Of a stretch of DNA of 64,000 bases, positions 55,401 through 64,000 are shown piece by piece. The DNA lies in assembly GCF_023015865.1 (NCBI RefSeq), contig NZ_JALKBC010000001.1, positions 1 through 64,000 on the forward strand, written 5' to 3'. Each line of letters opens with the position of its first letter. The stretch's first letter is position 1. The position numbers and the translations under genes were made by a program. The notes beneath the pieces are model-generated. The model ran no database searches. It saw only the letters and a program-made list of their open reading frames with translations, and had not been told where the DNA came from. Source of the stretch: Arenibacter sp. F26102 (GTDB lineage Bacteria; Bacteroidota; Bacteroidia; Flavobacteriales; Flavobacteriaceae).

Positions 55401-58400
55401 GAACCCACTGCAGTTATTATAGCTTGTGATGCCTTGTTGTTGGCATTACATGCAAAACTGGTAGCAGTTGCCGTTACATCCACTGGGTTTGGTTGCCCAA
55501 TAGTCACGGTTTCCGTGGTAAAGCATCCCCTATCCGATGTAACAGTAATGTCGTATGTACCTGCCGCCAAGTCCGTGAACAGGTTGCTGTTCTGTGTTGT
55601 CGGCGGATTGGTCCCGTCGTTGATTGTAAAGGTGTATGGCGGGTTGTCGTTGGATGCATCCAGGATGACCTGTATGGTCCCGTCGGCACCTCCGTTACAG
55701 GAAACGTCCTCTTTGGTAGAGGTAAACATGACCGGTGTTGGTGTTTCCAGGGAAACGGGCACCTGAGCTTCACAATTGGATCCCGAGGTATCGTATACCA
55801 TGGCGGTATAGTTTCCCGGGGCAAGCCCGCTAAACACATTTGAAGCTTGTGGGGTACCAACAACACTTATACCGCTACTATTTAAAAGGTCGTACTCGTA
55901 GTTTCCGGCACCTGCCCCACCGCTGGCGGTGATGGTGATCACGCCGTCGTCCACTGGACAGGATGGCTGTGTAGTGGCCACAGCGGCTGCGCCCAATGGG
56001 GGGAGGATGGTAATGGTATCGGTCACGGTACACCCGTTGGCGTCCCGTACGGTCACGGTATAGGTTCCCGGAGCGGATACGGTAAATATGCCGCTGTTCT
56101 GGAATCCGTTCCCGATACTGTATTTTATTGGGGCCATTCCGTTACCTGTCGCGGTAAAGGTATATGAGTTCCCATTGGAGGTACATTGGTCTGCAGCATA
56201 TGCTGGAACCGTTACCGTTGGTAATGGGTCCTCTTCTACGGTTATGGTTATAACAGAGGTACAACCTTTGGAATCCCGTACGTGGATATCATAATCCGAT
56301 GGGTACGACGCCGGTGTCAAAACAGCGCTTGCACTTGAAGTGAACAATCCCGTAGGCGAGGTCGTTGTGGGGACAAACGCATAGGTATATCCGCTGTTCC
56401 CGCCAGTGGCCAGAACGGTCACCTGGGCGCCGATGTTACAGTTTGCCTTGATATTCTTGGTCACTGTCAGGTTCAGGTCCGCAGCCGGGGACGCAATTGT
56501 CACCGTTTTGGAGTTGTCGTCACAGAAAGGGGTATCGGTAGCGGTAAGTACCACATAGAAATTCCCTGCCGGCAATCCTGAGATTGTTCTAGGGTTGGAT
56601 GAGGTATCGGAACTTATAACTGCTGTAACGTTGGCTCCACTGCTGTCAAATACCTGATAATCGTAATTGCCTAAGTAATTATTGACCTGGATCTGCAGTT
56701 GACCATCGGAGTCCCCATAACAGGTTACCGGGGTCATGGCGGTTGCCACCACTTCGATCAGGTCATAAGGGGCCACTTTATATGGCGCTGTAATGAAATA
56801 GCACCCAGTCACATTATCGGTCACCCTAAAGGTATAATCTCCTACCTGACTCAATTCATAAACTGCAGTAGTTCCTGCTACAGATGTTTGAGTACCGTTA
56901 GGGTTGCCCATCGGTAACAATTCAAAGGTAAAATCACCCGATCCTCCAATTACCGTTAATTCCACCTCTTCGTCATTATTACAGGTAATGGCAGTCTGTT
57001 GGGCAAAGGTAACATCTGTAATCACTGGAAGTGGATCAATTGTTTGAGTTAATGGCGCTACAATGGAACATCCCTTGTTATCCTTAACATCCACGGAAAA
57101 TGTGCCAGAGGTATTGGTCACATAGGTATATACATTTTTAGAGACTCCGGTTCCTTCAAAATAGGCACCTCCGTCTATACTGAAAAAGTATGGTCCAGTA
57201 CCTGTTGTTGCATCGGCAGTGATATCAAAAGAAGCCGTTTGTGCAGAATTGTTGACATCACAAGCGAATTCAACCACATTGCTAATGGAAGCAACTAATT
57301 GTGCAGGCTCATAAATAGTTTCGCTGGAAGTAGCCACGCAGTTCCTGTTGGAAGTTACGGTTATTACATAATTTCCTGGATTCAACCCTGAAAAGAACCC
57401 ATTACTTTGGGTAATTGCAGGATCTAATCCATTATTTATGGTAAAGGAATATGGTGGATTATCATTGACTCCGGCACTTGGAGCAACCAAACTAACTTGG
57501 ATGGTGCCATCGGCTGCACCAAAACAGCTAATATCTGTTTTTTGGGTAGCCTGTAAGGTTACTGGTGTTGGCTCTTCCAAAGTAAGCTGTATTTCCTTGG
57601 TACAGTTGGTAGGGTTGCCTAGAGTGTTATCCGTTACCCGAACAATATAAGTCCCAAAGGCCACACTTGTAAATTGGTTCCCGACAGGAGCATTTCCTGT
57701 AGGAGTGATTCCATCCGATTCGAATAATTCTACAGTATTTACTCCAGATCCACCCGTTACGGCAAAGTCTATAACCCCGTCATTGGCAGCACATGTAGGC
57801 TGAGTATTTACGGTAGCTATAAATTCCAATTCAGGGTTAATGGTAATCGATTCAATTTCTCCACAACCATTGGCATCCAGCACTTCTATATCGTATGATC
57901 CAGAAGAAAGGTTGCTGAATATATATGGGAATGATGCTATGTTTTGGAAAGCATTACCAACAATTCTAATTCTATATGGAGCTACACCAGTATTGATAGC
58001 ATCCAAACTCACTTCTACCGAGAAACTACCCTCATCCTCACATTCATCAACTAAAGTCAATGAAATATCAGGGCTCGTATCCTCAGTGATGGTAATATCC
58101 AAGACTTGGGAAATACATCCATTGGAATCCTGGGCATACACATCCCAATTGGCACCAAGACTATAATCCAAACGAAGTGTTTCGTTCTCTGGAAAAGCTC
58201 CTGGGATAGCTGCACCATCCAATACATACGCATAGGAATAAGGTCCTGTTCCCCCACTGGCCTGTACTACAACAACAGCATCTTCATTACAGTTGTCAGG
58301 AGTATTGCTTATCTGAACCACAACCACTTCTTCCGGGGCATCAATGGTCACTGAATTGGATACTGCATTACAGAATGGAGTTTGTGTTTCTATTACCTCA

Positions 58401-61400
58401 ACGGTGTACATACCTGCTGGTAATGTCTGTGGTATTACATAATTAAAAGGATCTGAAATAGCATCTGAATTTCCAAATGCACCAGCCACTGGGTTCCCTG
58501 CATTATCCAAAACTTGATAATCAAAAGTACCTAGATAGCCTGCAATATTAATTTGAATCCTCCCATCAGAACTATCACTGCAGGTTGCATCGGAAACTAA
58601 GGATGATGTTACTTGAATGAAATTATAAGGGGCAATGTTGTGTTCAACAACAACTGTACAATTGGTAATATTATCCAATATCTCGTATACATAGTTTCCA
58701 GGAGCTGACAAAACAATATTTAATGGATCCGCAACGGCATTTCCACTCGGCAATTCAGTATAGGTATAGTCCCCTGAGCCACTGGCAGGAATAATTTGAA
58801 TAATTTCGGAACCATTGGAACAATCAATAGCCTGAGCTTGGTTTATGGAAGCTGTAACCAACTGTTTAGCCGGTACAGGTACTGAAACAGACCTGGTACA
58901 TCCGTTGTCATCCTTAACGATAACATTTACATTGGGGGAGCCATAGGCTACCATATAAGTGTTATCTGATTGGAAAGAACTACCGTTGTAACTGTACAAA
59001 TACGGAGCGGTTCCAGAAGGATTTCCCGAGCCATCATTGCCAATTGTAACGGTTATTGTACTGGCATTGTCATCACAGGTGTAATCTGAGGCGGTAGCAC
59101 TAAATAAAAGCTCTGATGGCTGATTTATGGTGATGGACTCATCATGGGTACATCCTTTTCCAGATAGTACAGTTACCGTATAGTTTCCTTGTGGTAACCC
59201 GGCAAATACGTTGGAATTTTGGGTAGTAGTACCACCATCTAAGCTATATTGATAGGGTGTATCCAAATTTCCTGCGTCTAAAGCAACTGTAATGGAACCA
59301 TCTGATCCTCCAAAACAACTCACATCCGTTGCAGAAAGAGTAAAAGTTGGATTGGTAGGGGCTTCAATGGTTATAGTAACACTCTTGCTACAACCAGTTA
59401 TGTTATCTACAATATCAAAATCATAGGTACCACTGGTAAGTCCCGTGAATATAGGATCGTTCACCTGAGTAGGTCCAGCAGGGCTTGTTTGAATAAAATT
59501 AAAATCCAAAGATCCGCCACTCGTAGAAATTGTAACTTCAGCATTATTGGCAGGGTTACAAAATTCTTCTTGGGTAATTTTGGCTTGGGCCAATAATGGA
59601 GGATATATCGTTATGGATTCTGCCGCTTCCCCGCATCCACTGGAATCTACTACTCTTATAGTATGTGTACCGGAGGAAAGGTTGGGAATTAATACAGAAT
59701 CTCCTGAAACGGACAGGTTGACCGGCTCTAAGCTTCCACCATCTACGCTCATGAAATATGGGGAAATTCCATCATTATCCAAGGTAACCATAATTTCAAA
59801 AGCTCCTTCATTGGCACAAGCCGTTGTCAAGGCTATGGAAATTGTGGATTCTGGCTCCAAATTATTGGTGACGGCATCAGATTGAATACAGTTGTTGGCA
59901 TCCTTTACGTAAACGATATAATCTCCATTTTCTACATTAGCATAATTTTGCGATACCCATCCCGGGCTTGATGCTGTAGGGGCTGGAGTTGCAGTTGTAA
60001 GAAATTGATATAGGTAAGGAGAAGTACCGTACTTTGCTGTGGCGGTAATTACCCCGGCATTAGTTGTACAGTTGTCATCTTTAATTGAAGATGCCGTTAC
60101 TTCCAGCAAAACTGAAGATTCATTTATAGTGAAACTTTCTGTTCCTACCGTACAACCATCAACGGACAAATTAGTACTATTTTCCGTGAAAAGAACATAA
60201 TATATTCCAGGGGCCAATGGGCCTAAATCGGTAACACTAACAGAACCTGGATGTGGAAGTGGACCTGAATTTCCTGAAATGCCTGTGGACGCGTTAGATT
60301 GGGAATTGTATATTTCATAATCAACACTCGTTGTACCCGCATCATAATTATCGAAGGTAAAAGAAACGGCTCCATTTGCCATACCTTTACAGCTAACGTT
60401 GGTAATTGCATCCCAAGTAGAGGTTAAATTGGATGGTGAATCTATAGGCGCTAACGCAGATTCAAAATAATAACAATTATTATCCAAATCATGAACGACA
60501 AAGGTATAAGTTACCCCTGGAGTCAAGCCAGTGAACGTTGTGGTTTCTGGAGTAAGCGCATCTGCAGGTTGGTAAACACTGGCGTAAGGCGAAGTATATG
60601 TATCCAATATACCAAACTCGTAATTACCACTTCCTGCTGCAGAAGAAACGGTTACAACCGCAGTACCTCCTAAAGAGCAATCAGCTGTAATGGCAGATAC
60701 ATCTATATCCAGATCATCTGGCGGAGAAGCAATTATATCTGTTTTACTCAATGAACACCCATTGGCATCCACAACATCTATTTCATAGATACCAAATTCT
60801 AAAATTGTAAAGGCATGATCCTCCCCTCCAGCGGTGGTGGTGTATGTTGCAGAATAACCATTATTACCAGTTAGGAAGTAGGTATATTCGGCAGTGCCTC
60901 CTGTTAGGTTCTCAACTGTTATACTACCTGGGGTAATTCCTCCAACATCACATCGTATGGGAGTAACCGAATAATCATAGGCTATTGGATCTGGTTGGGC
61001 AATTGTAATTGGAAACGGAACAGACGCACACCCTTTACTATCGGTGATGGTCACTTCATAATTACCTGCAGGTAAACCTTCTGTCTGACTTCCGTAATTT
61101 ACAGTAGTACTTACATTTATTACTTCGGTGGTAAAAGGTCCAATTCCTTTAGAGGTATCAATGGAAACATGTATAATTCCTGTTTCATCCCCATTACACA
61201 AAGGATCTGTTGCCGTTGTTGTTAATTCTGGTTGTTCCGTAGGATTAACAGTTATTGGGTTGGATAAAGCCTCACAGCCCGAGTCGTCATAGACCTTAAA
61301 AATATAATTCCCTGCAGTGCTGGTGCTGAAACTAAAGCTTGTACCTGCCATAGCTGCTCCAGGATTAAACGTAGCTCCCCCATCAGTACTTACCTCGTAA

Positions 61401-64000
61401 CGATCATATGGAGGATATCCTCCATCTACAACTACATCAATAACGGCATCCGTTGGGGCAGAACAAGTTAGATCTTTACTTACTATGGCACTGGCAAAAA
61501 TTAGCCTTTCTGGAACTACTACCTGTAATGTAGTGGAAGTACAACCATATGCATCGGTTGCCTCAAAATCAAAGGTTCCAGGAATTATCCCTGAAAAGGT
61601 ATTACTAAGTTGATAAGGCCCTCCGTTTACCCTATATCTATATGGAGCTTGTCCTCCCGTTATACTCAAGATAATCTGTGCTCCATTATCATCATAGCAT
61701 AGATCTGAGCTCGGGTCCAAGGTTAAAACTGGAATACTTGCTGGAGCAATGGAAAGAGGCTTGTTTACAACACATCCATTGGCATCCATTACATAAATAG
61801 TATAATCACCAGCAGGAATATTACTGAAAACCCTATTCCCTTGGTAGGGGACTACGGTTACAGTGTTTGTGGCATCCATCAACTGGTATTGGTAGGAATT
61901 CCACCCTCCAGTAGCTGTTACTGTTATCGCGGCATTGTTTGTACAGGTTACATCCGTATTTGTATAAGTAAAATCTAACGGTGTAATTGGTTCACTTATC
62001 AATGCCGGAGCAGAAGCTGTACAGGTTGTGGTATCATCCGTAACATATACGCTATAGGCGCCCATTGCAATATTTGGTACCGAAATAGGTGTGGTCGTAG
62101 TAATATTATTTTCAAACTGTACGGTTACTCCTGAGCTATTTTTTACTGTATAACTAAAGGTTGAGACAAAATCGCTTGCCGTGAAGGCAAACTCACCATC
62201 GGCATCCCCTTTACAGGTTACGTTGTTTACCAATTGGTACAATACGCTTACCTTGGGAATGGTATTGATGGTATAATTTTTTTGAATGGAACACCCCTTG
62301 GAATCTGTAACTTCAAAAGTGTATGTTCCAGGTGTTAATCCAACGAATGTTGCATTATTACCGTTGTTGGTAGTCTCAAGGAAAGGGGCTACAATTTTAT
62401 AGATAAAAGGCCCAGTACCATTAGTTACATTCACAGTAACATTACTAAGTATAGCCGGACAGGTCAATGCCGATGGAGCAAATGATAAATCTGTAGGTGC
62501 ATTCAAAGGGGCGATAGTCTGAGTACTTGTTGTTGTACATCCTTTTGCATCCCTTGCCGTAATGGTATAGGTTCCGGCCATTAAGCCTGAAAATGTCGTG
62601 GAAGCTCCGAAAGTGACCCCGTCAATGCTGTATTGATATGGAGCAGCACCTCCATTTGTACTCGTCACGGTAATTGTCGCTGAACCGGAAATACAGGTAT
62701 AGTCTTGCGAAACCGAGGTTGTTGATGTCAATGCTGGAGGATCCGTTAGGGTTACCGTACCTGTTATTTCACACCCTTTGGTGTCGGTAACGGAATAATT
62801 ATAAGTTCCTGCAGTTAACCCGCTATAGACCATTTGGGTAGAAGGGGCACTGCCATTGAACACTATTTGGTATGGAGGAGTTCCACCAGTTACGTTTAAA
62901 TTAACAGAACCATCTGCAGAGCCTGCACAATTTGGGTCTGATATGACTGGACTCACCGTCGGTGGGGTGTTGCTGCTTACAATTATGGCATTGGATGTAA
63001 CGGTACAGCTGGAGGCATCTGTAATTACAAATTCATAGGAACCTGCTGTTGTTGGGGTATAAGTAAATGGAGTACCAGGAACCACAGTGCTGGATTGATG
63101 AATTGCTCCGTCTAAATATACTTCGTAATTATAGGGTGTTGTTCCATCTGAAACTTCAACACTGATTTCAGCATCTGGACTAACACTACAATCCAAATCT
63201 TTAACAAGAGATGCATTTACGATAAGTGTAGGATTAACAGTAAGGGTTTCGGTGTCGGTACAGTTCTTATTATCTATTACGTCCAACGTGTAGGTCCCAG
63301 GGGCCAATCCGCTAAAAACGTTGTTGGACTGGTAAGCACCACCGTTGATTCTAAACTGAAATGGAGCTTGTCCACCTGAGCTTACAGAAGCCGTTATGGT
63401 TAAACCAACGGCTGCATCATAACATAGGTTGTTGGCACTTATGGCCAAGTCTGGTGCAACGGCTGGGGTTAAGGTAAATGTTGTGGAAACAGTACACCCA
63501 TTCATATCGGTAACATCAACACTGTAAGGTGCCGAGGTGTCCAAAAGACCACCAAAGGCTCCAGATGTATTGGAAGTAGTAGCGGCACTTGGGTCTGTAA
63601 TTTGGTAAGTATAACCTCCCCATCCTCCGGAAACACTAATATTCACAGATCCTGGAACCGTGCCACTTGGGGAACAGCTTGGATCTGTTACTGCCACTGC
63701 ATCAATCACCAGAGGAGATGCAGGTTCATTTACTGTTATTGTTGTGGTGTCTGAACAACCTGTGGTCTCATCCGTTACTACGATAGTATAATTTCCTGCA
63801 ATGAGGCCAGCGATGGCGGTAGTTGCAGCTGATTGATTTGTTATTGGAGCACCTGCATTTACGGTATACTGATATGTTGTGGAAAAGCCAGAAGTGTCAA
63901 AAGAGATCACCCCGTCAGCGGCTCCCTTACAAGTAACATTACTTACCAAAGTGCCTACAATGCTAATAGGAGTTACCGGTAATATGGTATATGTTTCTGT
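52442..64000 (-). CDS. Giant SprB-like adhesin with T9SS type B tail, 5' end outside
   Basis: The frame runs open to the window edge, so the N-terminus and signal peptide are not visible; a TTG at 63949 is not the start. About 3,850 residues are visible. They form about 43 SprB-like modules of 75-90 residues. Each starts near a single Cys, often as VTCFGDxDG, passes through a GGxxPYxYS strand and an AGTYTVTVxDxNGC segment, and ends with Pro. The modules repeat as six blocks of seven, block starts lying near 63943, 62225, 60400, 58590, 56725 and 54930. The final ~90 residues (from IEIPNFFTPDGDGQNDFW) are the gliding-motility/type B C-terminal domain that sends proteins through the T9SS. A surface adhesin for gliding or attachment is the likely role. 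Modules differ enough that the sequence is not a simple tandem repeat. Confidence 0.93.
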   Translation of the reverse strand, partial: TETYTILPVTPISIVGTLVSNVTCKGAADGVISFDTSGFSTTYQYTVNAGAPITNQSAATTAIAGLIAGNYTIVVTDETTGCSDTTTITVNEPASPLVIDAVAVTDPSCSPSGTVPGSVNISVSGGWGGYTYQITDPSAATTSNTSGAFGGLLDTSAPYSVDVTDMNGCTVSTTFTLTPAVAPDLAISANNLCYDAAVGLTITASVSSGGQAPFQFRINGGAYQSNNVFSGLAPGTYTLDVIDNKNCTDTETLTVNPTLIVNASLVKDLDCSVSPDAEISVEVSDGTTPYNYEVYLDGAIHQSSTVVPGTPFTYTPTTAGSYEFVITDASSCTVTSNAIIVSSNTPPTVSPVISDPNCAGSADGSVNLNVTGGTPPYQIVFNGSAPSTQMVYSGLTAGTYNYSVTDTKGCEITGTVTLTDPPALTSTTSVSQDYTCISGSATITVTSTNGGAAPYQYSIDGVTFGASTTFSGLMAGTYTITARDAKGCTTTSTQTIAPLNAPTDLSFAPSALTCPAILSNVTVNVTNGTGPFIYKIVAPFLETTNNGNNATFVGLTPGTYTFEVTDSKGCSIQKNYTINTIPKVSVLYQLVNNVTCKGDADGEFAFTASDFVSTFSYTVKNSSGVTVQFENNITTTTPISVPNIAMGAYSVYVTDDTTTCTASAPALISEPITPLDFTYTNTDVTCTNNAAITVTATGGWNSYQYQLMDATNTVTVVPYQGNRVFSNIPAGDYTIYVMDANGCVVNKPLSIAPASIPVLTLDPSSDLCYDDNGAQIILSITGGQAPYRYRVNGGPYQLSNTFSGIIPGTFDFEATDAYGCTSTTLQVVVPERLIFASAIVSKDLTCSAPTDAVIDVVVDGGYPPYDRYEVSTDGGATFNPGAAMAGTSFSFSTSTAGNYIFKVYDDSGCEALSNPITVNPTEQPELTTTATDPLCNGDETGIIHVSIDTSKGIGPFTTEVINVSTTVNYGSQTEGLPAGNYEVTITDSKGCASVPFPITIAQPDPIAYDYSVTPIRCDVGGITPGSITVENLTGGTAEYTYFLTGNNGYSATYTTTAGGEDHAFTILEFGIYEIDVVDANGCSLSKTDIIASPPDDLDIDVSAITADCSLGGTAVVTVSSAAGSGNYEFGILDTYTSPYASVYQPADALTPETTTFTGLTPGVTYTFVVHDLDNNCYYFESALAPIDSPSNLTSTWDAITNVSCKGMANGAVSFTFDNYDAGTTSVDYEIYNSQSNASTGISGNSGPLPHPGSVSVTDLGPLAPGIYYVLFTENSTNLSVDGCTVGTESFTINESSVLLEVTASSIKDDNCTTNAGVITATAKYGTSPYLYQFLTTATPAPTASSPGWVSQNYANVENGDYIVYVKDANNCIQSDAVTNNLEPESTISIALTTACANEGAFEIMVTLDNDGISPYFMSVDGGSLEPVNLSVSGDSVLIPNLSSGTHTIRVVDSSGCGEAAESITIYPPLLAQAKITQEEFCNPANNAEVTISTSGGSLDFNFIQTSPAGPTQVNDPIFTGLTSGTYDFDIVDNITGCSKSVTITIEAPTNPTFTLSATDVSCFGGSDGSITVALDAGNLDTPYQYSLDGGTTTQNSNVFAGLPQGNYTVTVLSGKGCTHDESITINQPSELLFSATASDYTCDDNASTITVTIGNDGSGNPSGTAPYLYSYNGSSFQSDNTYMVAYGSPNVNVIVKDDNGCTRSVSVPVPAKQLVTASINQAQAIDCSNGSEIIQIIPASGSGDYTYTELPSGNAVADPLNIVLSAPGNYVYEILDNITNCTVVVEHNIAPYNFIQVTSSLVSDATCSDSSDGRIQINIAGYLGTFDYQVLDNAGNPVAGAFGNSDAISDPFNYVIPQTLPAGMYTVEVIETQTPFCNAVSNSVTIDAPEEVVVVQISNTPDNCNEDAVVVVQASGGTGPYSYAYVLDGAAIPGAFPENETLRLDYSLGANWDVYAQDSNGCISQVLDITITEDTSPDISLTLVDECEDEGSFSVEVSLDAINTGVAPYRIRIVGNAFQNIASFPYIFSNLSSGSYDIEVLDANGCGEIESITINPELEFIATVNTQPTCAANDGVIDFAVTGGSGVNTVELFESDGITPTGNAPVGNQFTSVAFGTYIVRVTDNTLGNPTNCTKEIQLTLEEPTPVTLQATQKTDISCFGAADGTIQVSLVAPSAGVNDNPPYSFTINNGLDPAITQSNGFFSGLNPGNYVITVTSNRNCVATSSETIYEPAQLVASISNVVEFACDVNNSAQTASFDITADATTGTGPYFFSIDGGAYFEGTGVSKNVYTYVTNTSGTFSVDVKDNKGCSIVAPLTQTIDPLPVITDVTFAQQTAITCNNDEEVELTVIGGSGDFTFELLPMGNPNGTQTSVAGTTAVYELSQVGDYTFRVTDNVTGCYFITAPYKVAPYDLIEVVATAMTPVTCYGDSDGQLQIQVNNYLGNYDYQVFDSSGANVTAVISSDTSSNPRTISGLPAGNFYVVLTATDTPFCDDNSKTVTIASPAADLNLTVTKNIKANCNIGAQVTVLATGGNSGYTYAFVPTTTSPTGLFTSSASAVLTPASYPSDYDIHVRDSKGCTSVITITVEEDPLPTVTVPAYAADQCTSNGNSYTFTATGNGMAPIKYSIGNGFQNSGIFTVSAPGTYTVTVRDANGCTVTDTITILPPLGAAAVATTQPSCPVDDGVITITASGGAGAGNYEYDLLNSSGISVVGTPQASNVFSGLAPGNYTAMVYDTSGSNCEAQVPVSLETPTPVMFTSTKEDVSCNGGADGTIQVILDASNDNPPYTFTINDGTNPPTTQNSNLFTDLAAGTYDITVTSDRGCFTTETVTIGQPNPVDVTATATSFACNANNKASQAIITAVGSNGTAPYTYSINGVNFFASNTFNITDNGSDRTITVTVKDDNGCTADYDVDISTINKFTPTLSQDTAISCTGPEEVTITVNDNGNTANVYTYQLLPVGNTNASLTGNPTYNTATFDLTAVGSYTFRVTDTTTGCYVDTAAYNIAPYDLIKVSATAITPVTCFGDNNGALQINVSGYSGPYNYTVYTGAGVATAITGSANTSTNPLTINGLTGGNYYVRVTETNVPLCFENSNTIKIISPDRALTAIVDPIANVTCSNDQGEIIVDPSGGYAPYDIVLTNTTTSEVYNATDVNVMAFNELSAGNYTVQITDANGCVLDATEILVQPAPITADITPLSTTLDCYGDSDGALTAINMAGGEGVYQYQLNVYDSTGTSIVYTSGGQTNPNFNNLKSGIYTITVSDGWGCDVETVQATIIDPTEVYASLIRTSPLTCLNEAELLLTAYGGTPNYEYSVDGINYFPMSGGNTHTFTVPAGTYRYYVRDSFGCKSILSNEIKEDAIEPLTVTMDTSAAVINCNGDNTAILIANADGGLGNYRYELFTDAALTNSIAGPQTSRQFSNLTVGSYYVRVTSDDCVVVSTVNRITEPTPLVVDDSFTNVSCNGASDGSITVSLSGGSGGYQYAISPNLDKFDTVNTFTDLAPGNYTIIAQDINGCFEQLRYTITEPAIIMAVPTTTPEICIGSADGTISLDISGGTAPYSTSINSTTDSDFVLDRTLFSNLAAGTYAIFVKDAQGCMINMAVTIDPGVILNATVTPVYECTGNIPNNSIELLLEDPTVAPDVMYALDSTDPNDMVLEPNFTNIAPGNHYIAIAHANGCVLTVDFEIENFEPLVLTLAPGNINEISAVATGGQQEYTFYFNDKDNGTDNTHYITETKTHTVRVVDENGCEAIAEIFMEFIDIEIPNFFTPDGDGQNDFWKPRNQEGFPKILTIIFDRYGREVYRMGMNDQGWDGLYHQTELPTGDYWYVIKLKGEEDDREFVGHFTLYR
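55500..56540. other. G+C-rich patch within the giant adhesin gene
   Basis: About 1 kb, covering modules 2-5 of the fifth block, is much richer in G+C than the rest of the gene. By hand count the line at 55981 is 39/60 G+C, and the one at 57241 is 23/60. The reading frame and module pattern continue unbroken through it. Codons ending in G or C dominate there, which also creates long false frames on other strands. Import of modules from another genome, or gene conversion from another locus, is inferred. Confidence 0.7.

Noticed and set aside
55434-55866. Overlapping frames of about 110-120 codons on both strands.
   Set aside because: They arise from the G+C-rich patch in the adhesin gene; their products have no coherent motif and the adhesin frame is unbroken.
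52442-63949. Treating the TTG at 63949 as the true start of the giant adhesin.
   Set aside because: The same frame stays open to base 64000 and the residues there continue the module pattern, with no signal peptide.
52442-64000. CRISPR array or DNA satellite in the repeat-rich 52-64 kb region.
   Set aside because: Periodicity is at the protein level with diverged DNA; there are no short identical repeats with regular spacers.

Overview
The window reads as chromosome of a marine-type Flavobacteriaceae bacterium (Bacteroidota). The grounds are low G+C, TAnnTTTG-type -7 promoter elements, a type B type IX secretion (T9SS) C-terminal domain on a giant SprB-like adhesin followed by a PorP/SprF gene, a CarboxypepD-plug-barrel outer membrane protein, and flavobacterial gene pairs such as rnpA with an S41 protease and rpiB facing rnr. 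The genus cannot be fixed from sequence alone.

Layout. (1) 1-8393: the end of an ISL3-like transposase, then a ~7.5 kb integrative element in the 3' end of a CAT-anticodon tRNA gene. It is bounded by 14-bp direct repeats (776-789 and 8319-8332). Just inside each end lie tandem CGTCCCCT arm-type repeats. The element carries a tyrosine integrase, an excisionase-like HTH protein, an HUH rolling-circle Rep, three unknown ORFs and a tight three-gene cargo: a ParB-like protein, a possible PD-(D/E)XK-type nuclease and a C5-cytosine methyltransferase. This cargo is the best candidate here for an undescribed defence or modification system. (2) 8.4-34.9 kb: ordinary chromosome, with mce, rbfA, an FtsX-type permease, dusB, an MFS carrier, a beta-barrel receptor, lepA, an SSS symporter, two divergent RCK-containing cation/proton antiporters, a metallo-beta-lactamase-fold hydrolase, a subtilase lipoprotein, an M1 peptidase, an overlapping pair (GCS2-CBS ligase and aspartoacylase-like hydrolase), rnpA with an S41 protease, and a DUF5009-like membrane protein. 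(3) 35.3-42.3 kb: a sugar-acid cluster of PQQ dehydrogenase with cytochrome c domain, Gfo/Idh/MocA oxidoreductase, galactonate dehydratase, GntP permease and SMP-30 lactonase. It suggests periplasmic aldose oxidation, lactone opening, uptake and dehydration. (4) 42.3-51.3 kb: an NlpC/P60 lipoprotein, a second C5 methyltransferase followed by a small PD-(D/E)XK-like protein, a GNAT enzyme, rpiB, a ~650-bp AT-rich gap that may hold the replication origin, rnr, a DUF2807-like protein, a LysE exporter, tRNA-Cys and folB. (5) 51.5-64.0 kb: a PorP/SprF protein and the 3' end of a giant adhesin gene. The visible ~3,850 residues contain about 43 SprB-like modules arranged as six blocks of seven. A ~1-kb G+C-rich patch inside it points to exchange of modules.

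Main uncertainties: the nuclease assignment in the cargo, the origin, and the N-terminus of the adhesin, which lies beyond base 64000. Several starts differ from the longest reading frame because a nearby ATG fits the family better than an upstream TTG or GTG; each such choice is noted in its entry.
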